A stretch of 64,000 nucleotides of DNA from Saccharum officinarum. Taxonomy: Eukaryota; Streptophyta; Magnoliopsida; Poales; Poaceae. The notes beneath the pieces are model-generated. The model saw nothing but the letters and a program-made list of their open reading frames with translations. It ran no database searches and was not told the origin of the DNA. The stretch lies in the NCBI GenBank assembly GCA_020631735.1, contig CM036168.1, positions 94,220,932 through 94,284,931 on the forward strand. The letters are read 5' to 3'. Positions 43,233 through 54,723 of the stretch are shown piece after piece. Numbering within the stretch: position 1 is the first letter of the stretch; each line of letters opens with the position of its first letter. Position numbers and translations under genes: made by a program.

Positions 43233-46200
43233 TGTAGCAGAACCTCCTAAATTATATGGCCCACATGCACATGTCATTGTCCCTAAGACCTCTGACGGCT
43301 ATGCATGTACACCAGATAACCTAAGAAGATCTGTCGGGTGCCCTCACAGGACCCCGATTCAACTACGTTTAACAACTCATACCAGGATCAACAAAGGAGT
43401 AACTACAACATTAGAACATTTGTACAAAACGTTACATCAGAGTGCGGAAGAATAATAACAATAAATTTACAAATCATGATTAAGTTAACTTTTTACAAAC
43501 TTAACTTGTATTGCGAAAGTCGAGTAGAACTACAGAAGACAACTTAGGTAGAACACCTAAGTTAGGAGAGGACAATCAAATCATGTCAAGTCCACTGACA
43601 TGACCTAATTAGCAGCACCAGTTAGCACCTGCAACAGGGGTTAACAAACCCTGAGTACTTGAGGGTACTCAACAAGACTTACCCGACTAAAGAAAAGATG
43701 CCAAGGGCATGCTAGCTTTAGGAAATCAAGGTACGGGTATTCAAGAATCAAAATTTTCTTTTACAGAAAAGCTTACTAAAGTGAGTCCTTACCTTCAAAG
43801 TTTTACTTTTACCATTGATGGTTCATTAACCAATTCTAAGTGATCCTAATCTAGATCAAAGTAATTATCATCAAAACCTTTCTCATTCTTTCTTTCAATT
43901 CCAGTTCTTAACTACGATGCAAGTCAGGTGATCAAGTCTCCATAACCGAGGAGCAACGACGATTCGAACCGATTATACCCAGCTGGGGATCCCTAACCTC
44001 ATGACATATGTAGAACCGAATCTTGCATATATCAACCCTTATTTAGATCTCCCAAAACCAGAACGTGTCCATCGCCACCCTAGAGTACAGTACTCCTCGA
44101 ACCCGGCCTGATTCTAGCCCCGAGGGTACACGCTACTCCCGCCATCTCTCCACTCCCAGTGCGAGGTTAGACGTTCTCGTAATGGAATCACTAACATTTT
44201 AGGATTACCCAAGGCATGAGGCTAGTTGGAAAGTCTCGAACACAACAGGCTTACAACGAACGGACCTTAACTGACAAGGCGAAAACACTACATTGAGACT
44301 CATTTCCCAATGCATGTTAGCAGTGGCCAAACCACCCGCCCGATCTTTCAAGTTCATTCTCATATTTCAATATTCATTTAATATGCCGTCATGGCTATAT
44401 AAACATTGCATTTAAAAGCTTAACTTCTAAGCATAGCGAAGCATACTACGCATTTTCCGTAAAACAGGTATCAAGGTTGATATCACAATAATCAAGGATG
44501 ATAATGCAGCAATTAGGTTATCACTCAACTCCTAATTACTTAATGCAGTAAACCCTAATATAAATAATAAAACATTTGTAAAATTCAAGGTAGGGTTTAA
44601 ATGCACCGGGGCTTGCCTGCGTTGCAGCGGTGGTTAGTTCTCGTAGAAGTCAAGTTTGACACCAACACCTCGAGTGTATCACCTTCTCCGAAGCTTGATC
44701 GACATGATCCAAAACACTCTCGTATGCACTACACGTATACAAATGATGCGAGATTTAATATGATGGAATGCATGCCATGATGCATGACGCATGATGATGA
44801 ATAAGGCATAGCATACAAGAGACATTTAGAAAGGATAAACATCAGTTATCTACTTGAGTACAACTTTCCTTCGCGGTACAGTTGCAAGCTAACAAGGTTA
44901 ATTTAAAGGTTAACTAACCATAACTTTGTTTTTACCCAAGAGGTTGCATCTAATAATAAGTAATCTTACCACAAGACCACTAAATAGTAACATAAATAAG
45001 TTATTAACTACTAAAGACCTAAGTTAATGACACTAACTATCATTAACAAATCCTAGTTAACAAGTCAATCATAACTTAAGCAATTAATTAAAGTGCCAAG
45101 GGTCATTACATGTTAATGACCCAAGGTCATCACTCAATCCCAAAAGAGCACACAACACTTAAAGTTATTGATTTAACATTTAATTACTATTTAATTAATT
45201 AGGGCATAATTAATAGTTGATCAAACTTTACCTAAACAAGCTCAAACTTTTTCTATATATTAAGAATGACTTAAAACAGTGTCACAATAAATTTCATCAT
45301 TTTTGGATTAATAAATTAATTATTAAAATTCATGGAAGTTGCATTTAATCTTTATTGGAACTAATTAAATCTACTGCACAAAGTAATCAAATTTAGGGTT
45401 TAACATTTTTCCTAGATAGTTTGCACATTGAGAAGCTTACCCAAAAATTTTCAGAAATTTTGGAACTCTACACAATTTTTAATGAAATAAACAAATAGTA
45501 TCACTATTCAAAATTTTGAAAAAGAAAAACAAAAATCGAACTCGGCCCACTAAGCGGCCCGCTCGCGCGCGCCCGCGCGCTCGCGCCCGCACTCGCTCGA
45601 GCGGCTCAGCACCACGGCCCAGCCCACGCGCGCTCACTCTCCCGTTCTCTCTCACTGACAGGCCGACCCCGCCTGTCATCGCCTACCTCCCGTGTCTCGC
45701 TCACTCCCGCGTGCTCACTCACCTCCGCGCGGTGGCCGGCCGGTGACCGGGGCTTCGGTCGACCAACTGACCCGACCAACCCCAACTACACCTTCCCACG
45801 ACTCCGTTTTACTAATTTGCCCCACGGTTCGAGCTCCGGTGACACTTCACCGACGACGGTGGTGGCTCGGCAACTACGGTGACCGACGACTCGACGACAC
45901 AAAGGTGCAAAGCTTAAACTAACTAGCCAGGGAGCATCAGGGGCGTACCACGATCACAGAGGCGTGATCGGTTGAAGCGGAGAGGCACTGGAGGCGGCTG
46001 GCCACGGTGGCGGGGCTCAACCGGGACGGCGGCGACCCGAGGTGGAAGACGACGGTTCCCCGGCGATCCTGAGCGGTAGCATCTACACCAAGAGGCGCAA
46101 CAGGTTCGCAAGGTGATGGCGGAGTGATTGGCGAGATGGAGATGGATGCGGTGGAGCAGGGAGGGCGAATTTGGTCGGAGAAATGAGGACGGTGGCGGCG

Positions 46201-47365
46201 GCGATGGTGAAACCGGACAGCGACAGTGGCGGTGTCGGTCCTTTTATAGCGCTGTGAAGCAAAGGAAGCAGCTGGAGAGCGCGAAGCGGTCCCTGTGGTC
46301 GCGGTGGCAGGATGGAAGGCCGTGGAAGCGGCCAGCGCGACGTCGGCGGCTCGCCGGCGCCCATGCCGCGCGCTGCCGGTGTGTGATTCGCCGGTGCACT
46401 GTAGCTGCCCCCCAAATTTAAATTTTCGAACTGTTTTCTCAAATTACTCTCAAATTCATGTGGAAACTTGAAAAACTTCCAATATATGAAATCTTTAGAA
46501 TTTCAAGCTCTACAAGTTTTGTATTGAACACTTTTTCAAATTCTAACTGGATTTTGAAATTTGAGTTTAAATTCAAAAGGGGACACATTTTGGGGATTTG
46601 GTAATTTAGAAATTACTTTGGATTTCATACTGAAACTTCAAAATCTCCAAACACCAAAGTTTTATATCTTGACCAGACCTACAACTTTGCTGTTCAAAAC
46701 ATTTTTAAATTTTGCCTCCATTTTGAAATCTTAGTTTGGGGACAAAAAATGAGTTAAATCTGAAATTTGTTTATTTTCAAAAATTGCTCCACATTTTACA
46801 CTAAAACTTTGAAAACTCAAAACACCAAAGTTGTAGCCCTTGAAAAGTTCTACAAACTTGGTTTTAAACTTTTTCCCAAATTTTGCTTAGATTTTGAATT
46901 ATTTCAAAAGGGGTAAAACAGGGTTTTGAATTCATTTGATTACTCTTTTTAACTAAAACATGATTAATTATTTAACACTAATAAAACATTATTTCATGTG
47001 ATAGGCAAAATAGCATAAACACATATAAAGCATTTATTATTAAAAGCAACATAACAATTTACTATTGAAACCTTATTAAGTAACATGTGAAACATTTAAA
47101 TGAAACATATGAAACATTTTATTAACAACCTCTGAAATATGTGAACCAGGGCATATTCATAACATATAAAACACTTGTTTAATGCAACACATGAACCTCA
47201 CATGGGAAACATTGCGTCAATAACACATGTAACATATGCAACATATGCAACCTGACTAAAGTAACATGTGCAAATGAATGCATTTATGGCATGTCATTTG
47301 ATGTTTATGCTTGATGATGCTTCATAATCAAGTTTTAATTGTTTCTTAACATCTAGGATGTTACA
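43233..47365 (-). repeat. 5' LTR of the 10.2-kb element
   Basis: Near-identical to 37178-41296, with a small length difference (4,133 bases), including a GC-rich expansion CGCGCGCGCCCGCGCGCTCG near 45565. Its TATA box lies at 46240-46249. Confidence 0.92.
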
Positions 47366-50300
47366 TAGTTCAGCCCAGAACCGGCCCAAAACTGGCCTCC
47401 AAGACAAGCACAGAGACGCCTGTCACGTGCTCGACGTTTTGTCCTCGTGGCGACCGTGCAGCAGGGCGCCCCCGCCATGGCTGGACACGCGCCCCTTGCC
47501 TCTCCACGTGCCCTACGCCCTGCTGCCGAGGTAGAACAGCACCTGAGCGCCATCCCATCCCTCTCGCTCTCCCTGGCCATTCTTTCTCACTGCACTATCG
47601 CGCAGAGCACGCGTCCGCCATGGACAGCCGGCCGAGCTCCATGGTCGTCATCCAATTAGCTCCTCCATTCCTTTCCCATCTCAATCGAGTATCGCTGCAC
47701 CTCCACCGCCAACCACTGCCCCCGACGCGCCCTTCTACAGGCCCCGTTCGCCGCCGACGAACGCCGCCTCCGGAGCCACCGTGAGCAGCGCCGCCGGCGT
47801 TCATGGGCCGGCCACCCTGCGCCATCACGGGACGAGCTAGGACTGCTTGGGGGTGCGCGCAGGCCAGGGCATCGCCATGGCCCGCCGCTCGCCGCCGGCG
47901 CCGCCCTGCTGCCGGACGGCCGAGCCGTCCCTGCTCTGCGACCGGAGGAAGAAGAAGACGTCCGGTTGTCTCTGTGAAGAACATGGTTGTCCCTATGACG
48001 AGTGGGCCCCACCTAAAAGAGCAATACCACATCAAATCTACAGATTTTCTTTTATCTTGTAAAATCTATATCTCATATTTGGTAGCTCCAAAAATTGTGC
48101 AATTTGTTTTGTTGGAATCCTTGTGAAGTGCTCTGCATGTTAGGGTAATCGGTTGTGCCATGCATCCATGTGTTTGTGCTATAGAAATTCATTAGCGAAA
48201 AGTGGTTTTGGAAATGGATTAACTTGCTTTCATCAATATCTGGAGTTTTAGAAGTCCAAAATTAGTGATTCCAATGTTGTTGGTCTTCTAGTAATATGCA
48301 CTATCTAAGAAAAATATAAAACTTATAGGTTGCTTCCAGGTCTCAGGATGTTTTCCTAGATCTTATTAAATGGAAAATAAATGCTTGTTTTCCTTGTTAT
48401 TTTTATATCTTTAGTTTTGATGCTCCAATTGATGTGAAAATTTTATGGTAGGATTGTCATGCTATGGATGTACTGTGGTATAAATTTCATGGCCATTGCT
48501 TACTGTATGCTCAAGTTATTGATTTAACTTGTTTATAACTTGATAAATAGCTTATAAATAATAAAATAGAAAATGTTGTTCTATTACCTTAGTATGATGT
48601 TTCTCTATCATATTGATTCATAATATGGCCTTGTGTTCACAGAAAATATTGAGTTTTAGGTTTAATTTGCTCTTACATGAATTATTGCAATAGTTATTTG
48701 TCTTTTTCATAGAGGTTGATATACTTATCTAAATGACTTGAAATTTGTACAGTAGACTTTTGAGAGCATTTGTAGACGCCTGTAATTTTGGTAGAATTTA
48801 TTGAGCATCTTTATGATGTGGTCATAATTCCACCTAATTATCTAAATAAATTAAGAAAATGTATTAAAAGAATTTATTTAGTAATTGACACTAAGTTTTC
48901 TGGTGTTCATTAGCCATGTATGAAATGTTGGTAAAGTTGGTTTTGTCCAGTTATATGTTTGCAACATAAGTTAATAATTATTTCTTGCAAATGAGGTTTC
49001 TGGACAGATCTGGAAACTTAGCAAAGTTCTTTATGATAATGTGCTTTGTGGTAAAACTTGTTTATACAAAAGTTGTAGATAATTTATGTATCTAGCTTCT
49101 GTTAAAATTTGGTGGCATTTGGCCATGTGGTTTAGGAGTTATAGCTGTTTAAAGTTGGGTTACAGAATTGCTTGCTCTCTGTCTTGTTAGACCAGTTTCT
49201 GTGTTTGTGTAAATTCTACATGTTAAACTTTGGAATCATACTGTGATGATTATAAATGAAATGTAGAGAATTTCATAAGCTTTCTATAATGTCTTATTGC
49301 ATATCATTTGGATTTGTATAACTTCAGATATGATTGATTTACTCAGCTACTGCATGTATGTCCAGAAGGTAGCAATTTCTAGTTCTAGTACTTTGATTAA
49401 CTTTGCCATGCTTGTGTATTGAAGTGTGACCCACATCTTTGATGATACTTGGGTTAGTACCCTGTGATCTTATGAGACTTGTGTCTTGATTGATGTGATT
49501 GCCCTCTTCTATGTTACGCCTTAAGAGAGGATTAAGTTAATTAGCTCTAGGTGTTTTTGTGAACTTTGGTATGCTTGTTTGATTACTCTGTTGATTTCAC
49601 TTCTATGCATTCATACATATGCATTATTGCACCTCATTTAGGTACGCTAGCTGAAGCACGTGAAGGACCTAATGTGGAGTCAAACCGAAGATGGAGTTGG
49701 TGGATCCATCCCGAAGATAGAAGGACCGGGCAAGTGTTAGATGAAGGGAATGCTCGCCAAGCGAGTTTCTTCTGACATACTCTAACTTGAGTCAGATCCC
49801 AGGCAAGCCCCGGAGCATTATAAGCCTCCTACCTTCAAAGCAATTAATTATATATATGTTATAAGTATTGTTGCATTAAGTGGTAGGAGTTGGTTGAAAA
49901 CCTTGCTGCATTATATCATTCCTTGTCCAGATATATGAATCCCTGAATCCTACATAGACTAGGATCGAGTAGATGCTTAGCCCTGCTTTAACCGGTAGAA
50001 GTCAGATGATTTCCTGTCACCTGCGAGATGTTGGGATATTTATATATGGCACGGTTGGCTATATTTGCTATCGTGGAATGGAACCATGTGTTAATAAAAT
50101 GAAATGAGACCGGGCGGGATGACGATAGTGAAGCAACAAGGCATGGAGGTCTTAGGTGTGGATCTATCCCCGTCTGAGTCATTTAAGGACCGATTCGCTA
50201 TACGTCCTTGAGTCATGTTGAACGCAGTCTAACACTTAGTTGACCGGATAAGTCGTTCCGACCGCGAAGCCGAGTAATATGGTTCAGGCCGGGAATCAAA

Positions 50301-51334
50301 TGGTAGGTTGCTTCTTGGAGGAGAGAAAGGATGTGCTTGGGGACATTGGCGTGAGACCAAGGGGGGTTAGAGTCCCTATCACCTGGCAGAGTGTCGCCCT
50401 TGGGGTTGCGACATCATTCGGACGCGCGATTCCTGAATCGTACGAAAGGTGGCTTGTGCGACCCTGGCAGGGGCCTGCGCGGTGAGTTTTAGAAATACCC
50501 CTCCAGCTAGATAGGAATTCGATTCGAATCGCCGTCGCTCCCGGTTAGTGAGCACTTGACTTGAGCAGCGGCAACGTAGATTCCATTAAATTGAACGGAT
50601 GGTTAATTGGATAACGATGGAAATGTTGCCTCAATTTATACCTGCTATGGTTAATATTGTTTGCTTCTAATAAAGTGAGTGCTCTAGTACAGGTTCTAAT
50701 ATAGAGGACAGGTTAATGATAATTAACTTGATGCTTAAGCATTAATGATTACTTATTCATAATAAGCTTTTATGCAAAATGTTGTCAAGCTAGCCCACTT
50801 AATATCAGCCTTGCATGATCCTTGGTGTCACCTTATTTCTGGTTTTTAATGGGTAAGTCTAGCTGAGTACATTGTCGTACTCAGGGTTTTATCCCCACTT
50901 GTTGCAGGTTGTGATGTATCATGGCGGCTGCAAAAGTTGGTTGGCTCCTGCCGTAGAGGCGGAGTGTGATCACGGACATGATCCTTCTGAGTTATCTTCT
51001 CTCTCATGCTTTTGTGGAAAGTCGACCTTCGTACTGGCATGTATTATAAATAATGGTATTGTTAGTTTCAAATTACTTTGCTTCCGCTACTTTTGAACTG
51101 AAGTTGTAATAACTATGTTGAACTTCGATGTATATTGAATTACTTGTGAAATGGTTGTAACATGTGACTTGTTATGTTGAATCACTACGATCTTGGCTTG
51201 TATGTTGGTTGTTTTTGAAATCCCTCGCGATTCCATTGGACTACCGAAGTTATATGGGCTCAAGTGCGAGAATTTGATCACTTCGGTGATTGTTTTTATA
51301 CTTGTGCTCTTATAATTTGGACGGTTCTGTTACA

Positions 51335-52314
51335 CGGTAAGGTACAATAAGCTACCAATCATAGAATGGTAGAGAGTTTGATCAACCGGTTTACCTCCCT
51401 CATCTAGGTCGAGATGTCTATTTGATGGCATAGGTGTCTTGATTGGCTTGCAATCATCCATTTTGAATCTTTTGAGAAGGTCCTTGGTGTACTTTTCTTA
51501 AGAGATGAAAATCCCTTCTCATTTGCTTGACTTGAAAACCAAGGAAAAAGTAAGTTCAGCAATCATGGACATCTCAAACTCCTTCGACATCAATTCACCA
51601 AACTCTTTGCAATAGTCTTCATTTGTTGAGCCAAAGATTATATCATCAACATACACTTGGCAAATAAGATTTCTCCATTAAGCTTCTTGGTGAATAGTGT
51701 GGTGTCAACCTTCCCAATGGTGAAGCCCTTCTCAATGAGGAAATCCCGAAGACGCTCATACCACACTCTAGGGGCTTGCTTGAGCCCATATAGCGTCTTG
51801 GACAACCTATAAACATGATTAGGATATCTAGGGTCTTCAAACCCGGGAGGTTGATTAACATAGACTAGTTCATTTACGAAGCCCTTTAAGAATGCACTTT
51901 TAACATCCATTTGATATAGTTTCATTTCATGATGCGATGCATATGCAAGGAGGATATGGATGGCTTCAAGTCTAGCAACGAGCGCAAAGGTCTCTCCAAA
52001 ATCAAGGCCTTCAACTTAAGAGAACCCCTTTGCCACTAGTCTTGCCTTGTTCCTCACCACTATGCCTTGATCATCTTGCTTGTTGGGGAACACCCACTTG
52101 GTTCCAATGACCCTTGCACCTTTCGGACGCTCTTCAAGTGTCCAAACTTGATTGCGGGTGAACTTGTTCAATTCTTCATGCATTGCATTCACCTAATCTA
52201 GATCTTGAAGAGCTTCATCTACATCCTTAGACAAAAAAAGTGATGTTCAACAAAAGAAGCAAGCTTTTGAGATCGAGTCATTACACCCTTTGATGGACTC
52301 CCTATGATGAGATC
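51335..52314 (-). pseudogene. Copia reverse transcriptase/RNase H region, truncated and frameshifted
   Basis: The minus frame 51925-51638 encodes KLYQMDVKSAFLKGFVNELV then NQPPGFEDPRYPNHVYRLSK and LYGLKQAPRVWYERL, the fingers/palm of Ty1/copia reverse transcriptase, including the first catalytic Asp (MDV). The second catalytic motif YVDD lies just downstream in another frame, so a frameshift separates them near 51650-51665. Upstream (52314-51926) are further RT pieces with stops. The sequence ends at SMIGSLLYLT, the usual approach to RNase H, where the giant LTR ends at 51334. The missing part was not found on the other side of that LTR within this window. Confidence 0.85.
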
Positions 52315-53907
52315 TTATGGATGTGCTTGTAGTAGAGGTGAGTTTCTTCTATCAACCACTTGAGGAAGAGGTTGGGGAGCATCAACATCTTGTGCTTGTG
52401 CCACGGCTTGTTCATGAGAGACATGAGTATCTTTATTTTCAACTCTCTCATCTTTGTCATCATCTTGTGGCACATTAGATGAAGAAGGTTGATTGATCAC
52501 TTGAACATCATTTTCATCATCTTTAGGCTTGATGTATCCCACCGGCATGTTCTTCATGGCCTCCCTCAAGGGTTCATCACCTATATCAACACAATTCTCA
52601 ATTGCTCCTTGGGAGCCATTAGATTCATCAAACTCCACATCATATGTTTCTTCAACTAAGCAGGTGGCATAGTTAAATACTCTATATGCTTTGGACTTTG
52701 ATGAGTAGCCAACAAGAATACCAATATCACAACGTGTTTGAAACTTCCCTAGGTGTCGCCGCTTCTTGTAGATGTAACATTTGCAACTAAACACTCGGAA
52801 GAATGAGACGTCTGGCTTCTTCCCATTGAGCAATTCATAAGGCGTCTTGCTAAGAAACTTTTGTGGAAAGAGGCGGTTGGATGCATAGCATGCGGTGTTA
52901 ATTGCTTCAGCCCATAATTCTTGAGGTGTGCTATACTCATCTAGCATTGTTCTTGCAAGGGTGATCAATGTCCGGTTCTTTCTCTCAACTACACCATTTT
53001 GTTGAGGAGTGTAGGTTACGGAGACCTCATGCTTGATCCCAACTTCATCACAATAAGCTTCAATGTTTGTGTTGTCAAACTCTTTTCCATTGTCACTCCT
53101 TATCTTCTTGATCTTCACTTCAAACTCATTTTGTGCTCTCTTGGCAAATTTCTTGAAACAAGCGGCCACTTCAGATTTGTCATGAAGAAAGAATATCCAA
53201 GTGTATCTTGAGTAGTCATCAATAATCACAAGATAATAGAGATTTCCACCCAATCTCTTGTATGTTGTTGGCCCAAACAAATCCATGTGTAGAAGTTCTA
53301 GCACTCTTGATGTTGACATGTATGCTTTTGTTGGATGAGTGTTTACAACTTGTTTTCCAGCTTGACATGCACTACAAGGTTTGTCCTTCTCAAACTTGAC
53401 ATCTTTTAAGCCTCTCACTAGCTCTTTCTTCAATAGCTTGTTGAGTGTATTCATTCCAACATGAGCTAGCCTCCTATACCAAAGCCATCCAAGTGAGGTA
53501 TTGGTGAACAAACATGTCATCAAATTTACATCTTCGGAGGTGAAGTCAACAAGATAGAGGTTGTTGTATCTAAAACCTTTGAATATTACTTGTTTATCAT
53601 CTATCTTTAACACAACCACTTTATTTGGGGTAAAAAAGTATTGGTAGCCAAGATCACATAATTGACCAACGGATAGCAAGTTGAAGCTCAATGAAGCAAT
53701 ATATAGCACATTTGAGAGTGAATGATCATTTGATATTGCAATCTTTCCCAAACCCTTGACTTTGCCCTTTGAGTTGTCACCAAAAGTGATCTTCTCTTGA
53801 CATTCCCTATTTTCTTCTATTGAGGCGAACATACGAGGATCATCGATCATATGTTGAGTACAACCACTATTAATTACCCAATGAGTTCCACCGGTCTTGT
53901 AGTTCAC
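52315..53907 (-). CDS. Copia protease-integrase polyprotein fragment, catalytically altered
   Basis: This 530-codon frame holds the copia order. The protease motif near residue 13 reads INSGCTQHM, with Asn replacing the catalytic Asp of the usual DSG. The GAG-pre-integrase zinc motif is near 144-181 (YRRLAH..CSAC), with Tyr replacing its first His. The integrase core has HMDLFGP (D209), RSDNGKEF (D272) and GVVERKNRT (E308), so its D,D,E triad is intact. The C-terminal part has IGILVGYSSKSKAYRVFN and an acidic, Gln-rich tail ending LLQAHP. It is the middle of a decayed copia pol on the minus strand; gag lies just upstream (54715-53924). The lineage is probably SIRE/Maximus. The changed protease Asp suggests it cannot process its own polyprotein. 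Confidence 0.88.
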   Translation of the reverse strand: MNYKTGGTHWVINSGCTQHMIDDPRMFASIEENRECQEKITFGDNSKGKVKGLGKIAISNDHSLSNVLYIASLSFNLLSVGQLCDLGYQYFFTPNKVVVLKIDDKQVIFKGFRYNNLYLVDFTSEDVNLMTCLFTNTSLGWLWYRRLAHVGMNTLNKLLKKELVRGLKDVKFEKDKPCSACQAGKQVVNTHPTKAYMSTSRVLELLHMDLFGPTTYKRLGGNLYYLVIIDDYSRYTWIFFLHDKSEVAACFKKFAKRAQNEFEVKIKKIRSDNGKEFDNTNIEAYCDEVGIKHEVSVTYTPQQNGVVERKNRTLITLARTMLDEYSTPQELWAEAINTACYASNRLFPQKFLSKTPYELLNGKKPDVSFFRVFSCKCYIYKKRRHLGKFQTRCDIGILVGYSSKSKAYRVFNYATCLVEETYDVEFDESNGSQGAIENCVDIGDEPLREAMKNMPVGYIKPKDDENDVQVINQPSSSNVPQDDDKDERVENKDTHVSHEQAVAQAQDVDAPQPLPQVVDRRNSPLLQAHP

Positions 53908-53923
53908 CTACACACACAAGAGA

Positions 53924-54715
53924 TCAAGCTTGTTGTTTAGGGACCCAAACTTGTGATGGGCCCTTAACTTTCTCAACTAGACACTTGGCAACCCAAATTT
54001 TCTTAGGTCTATTCTTGTTTGGGGGACCTAAGAACATGACTTTCATCTTTCCACTAGAATCCTTTCTTAGCATGTAGTGAGCATTGAAAGCAAAGAGTCT
54101 AGCATGCTTGGACAAGGGTTGTGGTGGAGGAGTTTCACATTCATGTGTAAAGTGACCTTCTTGTCCACACTCAAAGCATCTCTTTGGCTTGGGTTTTGGT
54201 TTGTGTTGTTGTTGTTGTTGAGCTTTGGCCTTCTTCTCTTGATTTGCCAAGTAACTAATACCACTTCTATCCATCTTCATGACAATGTTCATCAAGAGAT
54301 CACTTTGAAGTGATTTGCCTTTTGCAAACTTGCTCAATCCAACTTTGAGATGTTCTTTCTCTAACTTGAGCTTCTTGTTCTCTTCGATGAGTGACTCATT
54401 TATTGTTTGCTTGATGCAAGACACTTCAAACTTGAGTCTCTTGTTTTCTTCTTTGAACTTCTCATTCTCAAGAGTCAATTCTTCATCATTGTCAAGGTTC
54501 TCAATCACAACGGTGTTGGTGGTTGTGGCCTTCTCAAGATCTTTCTTAAGTTTCTCATTTTGACTCTTGAACTCAGCATAACCATCATAGTTATCGGACT
54601 CAACCACTTTCTTGCCTTTGCTACTAGAACCTTGCTCAATGCTTTCCACAATCAAATCATCACATGATGTAGCTATATCAATCTTAACAACATGGTTAGT
54701 TGCATCATGTGGCAC
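53924..54715 (-). CDS. Copia gag C-terminal part with CCHC zinc knuckle
   Basis: This 263-codon frame has an acidic start, long Lys/Glu-rich coiled-coil sequence (LKKDLEKATTTN, ENEKFKEENKRLKFE, EENKKLKLEKEHLKVGLSKF), a Gln run, and the zinc knuckle CFECGQEGHFTHEC (CX2CX4HX4C) that binds RNA in gag proteins. It ends with GPSQVWVPKQ just before the protease frame. The N-terminal capsid part is absent because a gypsy-type LTR begins at 54724, so this is a truncated gag, not a full protein. Confidence 0.85.
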   Translation of the reverse strand: MPHDATNHVVKIDIATSCDDLIVESIEQGSSSKGKKVVESDNYDGYAEFKSQNEKLKKDLEKATTTNTVVIENLDNDEELTLENEKFKEENKRLKFEVSCIKQTINESLIEENKKLKLEKEHLKVGLSKFAKGKSLQSDLLMNIVMKMDRSGISYLANQEKKAKAQQQQQHKPKPKPKRCFECGQEGHFTHECETPPPQPLSKHARLFAFNAHYMLRKDSSGKMKVMFLGPPNKNRPKKIWVAKCLVEKVKGPSQVWVPKQQA

Positions 54716-54723
54716 ATAGGGTG

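Larger units (their letters stand above)
37178..47365 (-). mobile_element. Complete non-autonomous gypsy-type LTR retrotransposon, 10.2 kb, TAGTT duplication
   Basis: Two long direct repeats, 37178-41296 and 43233-47365, flank a 1.94-kb internal region. TAGTT is duplicated at 37173-37177 and 47366-47370. On the minus strand the LTR runs TGTAACATCCTAGATG to GGTTCTGCTACA. The primer site TGGTATCAGAGC (initiator-Met tRNA type) lies two bases inside the upstream LTR (43230-43219), and the polypurine tract CTTTAAGGGGGATAG lies before the downstream LTR. The internal region has no gag or pol frame, so it must rely on proteins from another element. The LTRs differ at scattered sites (a change every few tens of bases, plus small indels), so insertion is fairly recent but not new. 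Confidence 0.93.
36828..48983 (+). repeat. Tandem duplication, copy B, split by the 10.2-kb element
   Basis: 36828-37177 matches the first ~350 bases of copy A, and 47366-48983 matches the rest. The join is exactly the TAGTT target site of the inserted element, so copy B was whole before that insertion. Confidence 0.9.
33652..51334 (+). mobile_element. Giant 3' LTR (about 5.5 kb without insertions), rearranged and interrupted
   Basis: It starts TATAACACCCCAGGTGTTTA after a polypurine tract and ends AATTTGGACGGTTCTGTTACA at 51334, where copia sequence resumes. The same terminal segment recurs at 61993 (plus) and 62194 (minus). It contains a 1,967-base tandem duplication (34861-36827 and 36828-37177 plus 47366-about 48983), and the second copy is split by a complete 10.2-kb element. 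The GC-rich block at 35260-35860 (repeated at 47420-47985) has open frames on both strands but no recognisable protein, and is more likely promoter/leader DNA than genes. The stretch 48984-51334 is unique and ends with the family's conserved GGCAAGCCCCGGAGCATTAT motif at 49802. Confidence 0.75.
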
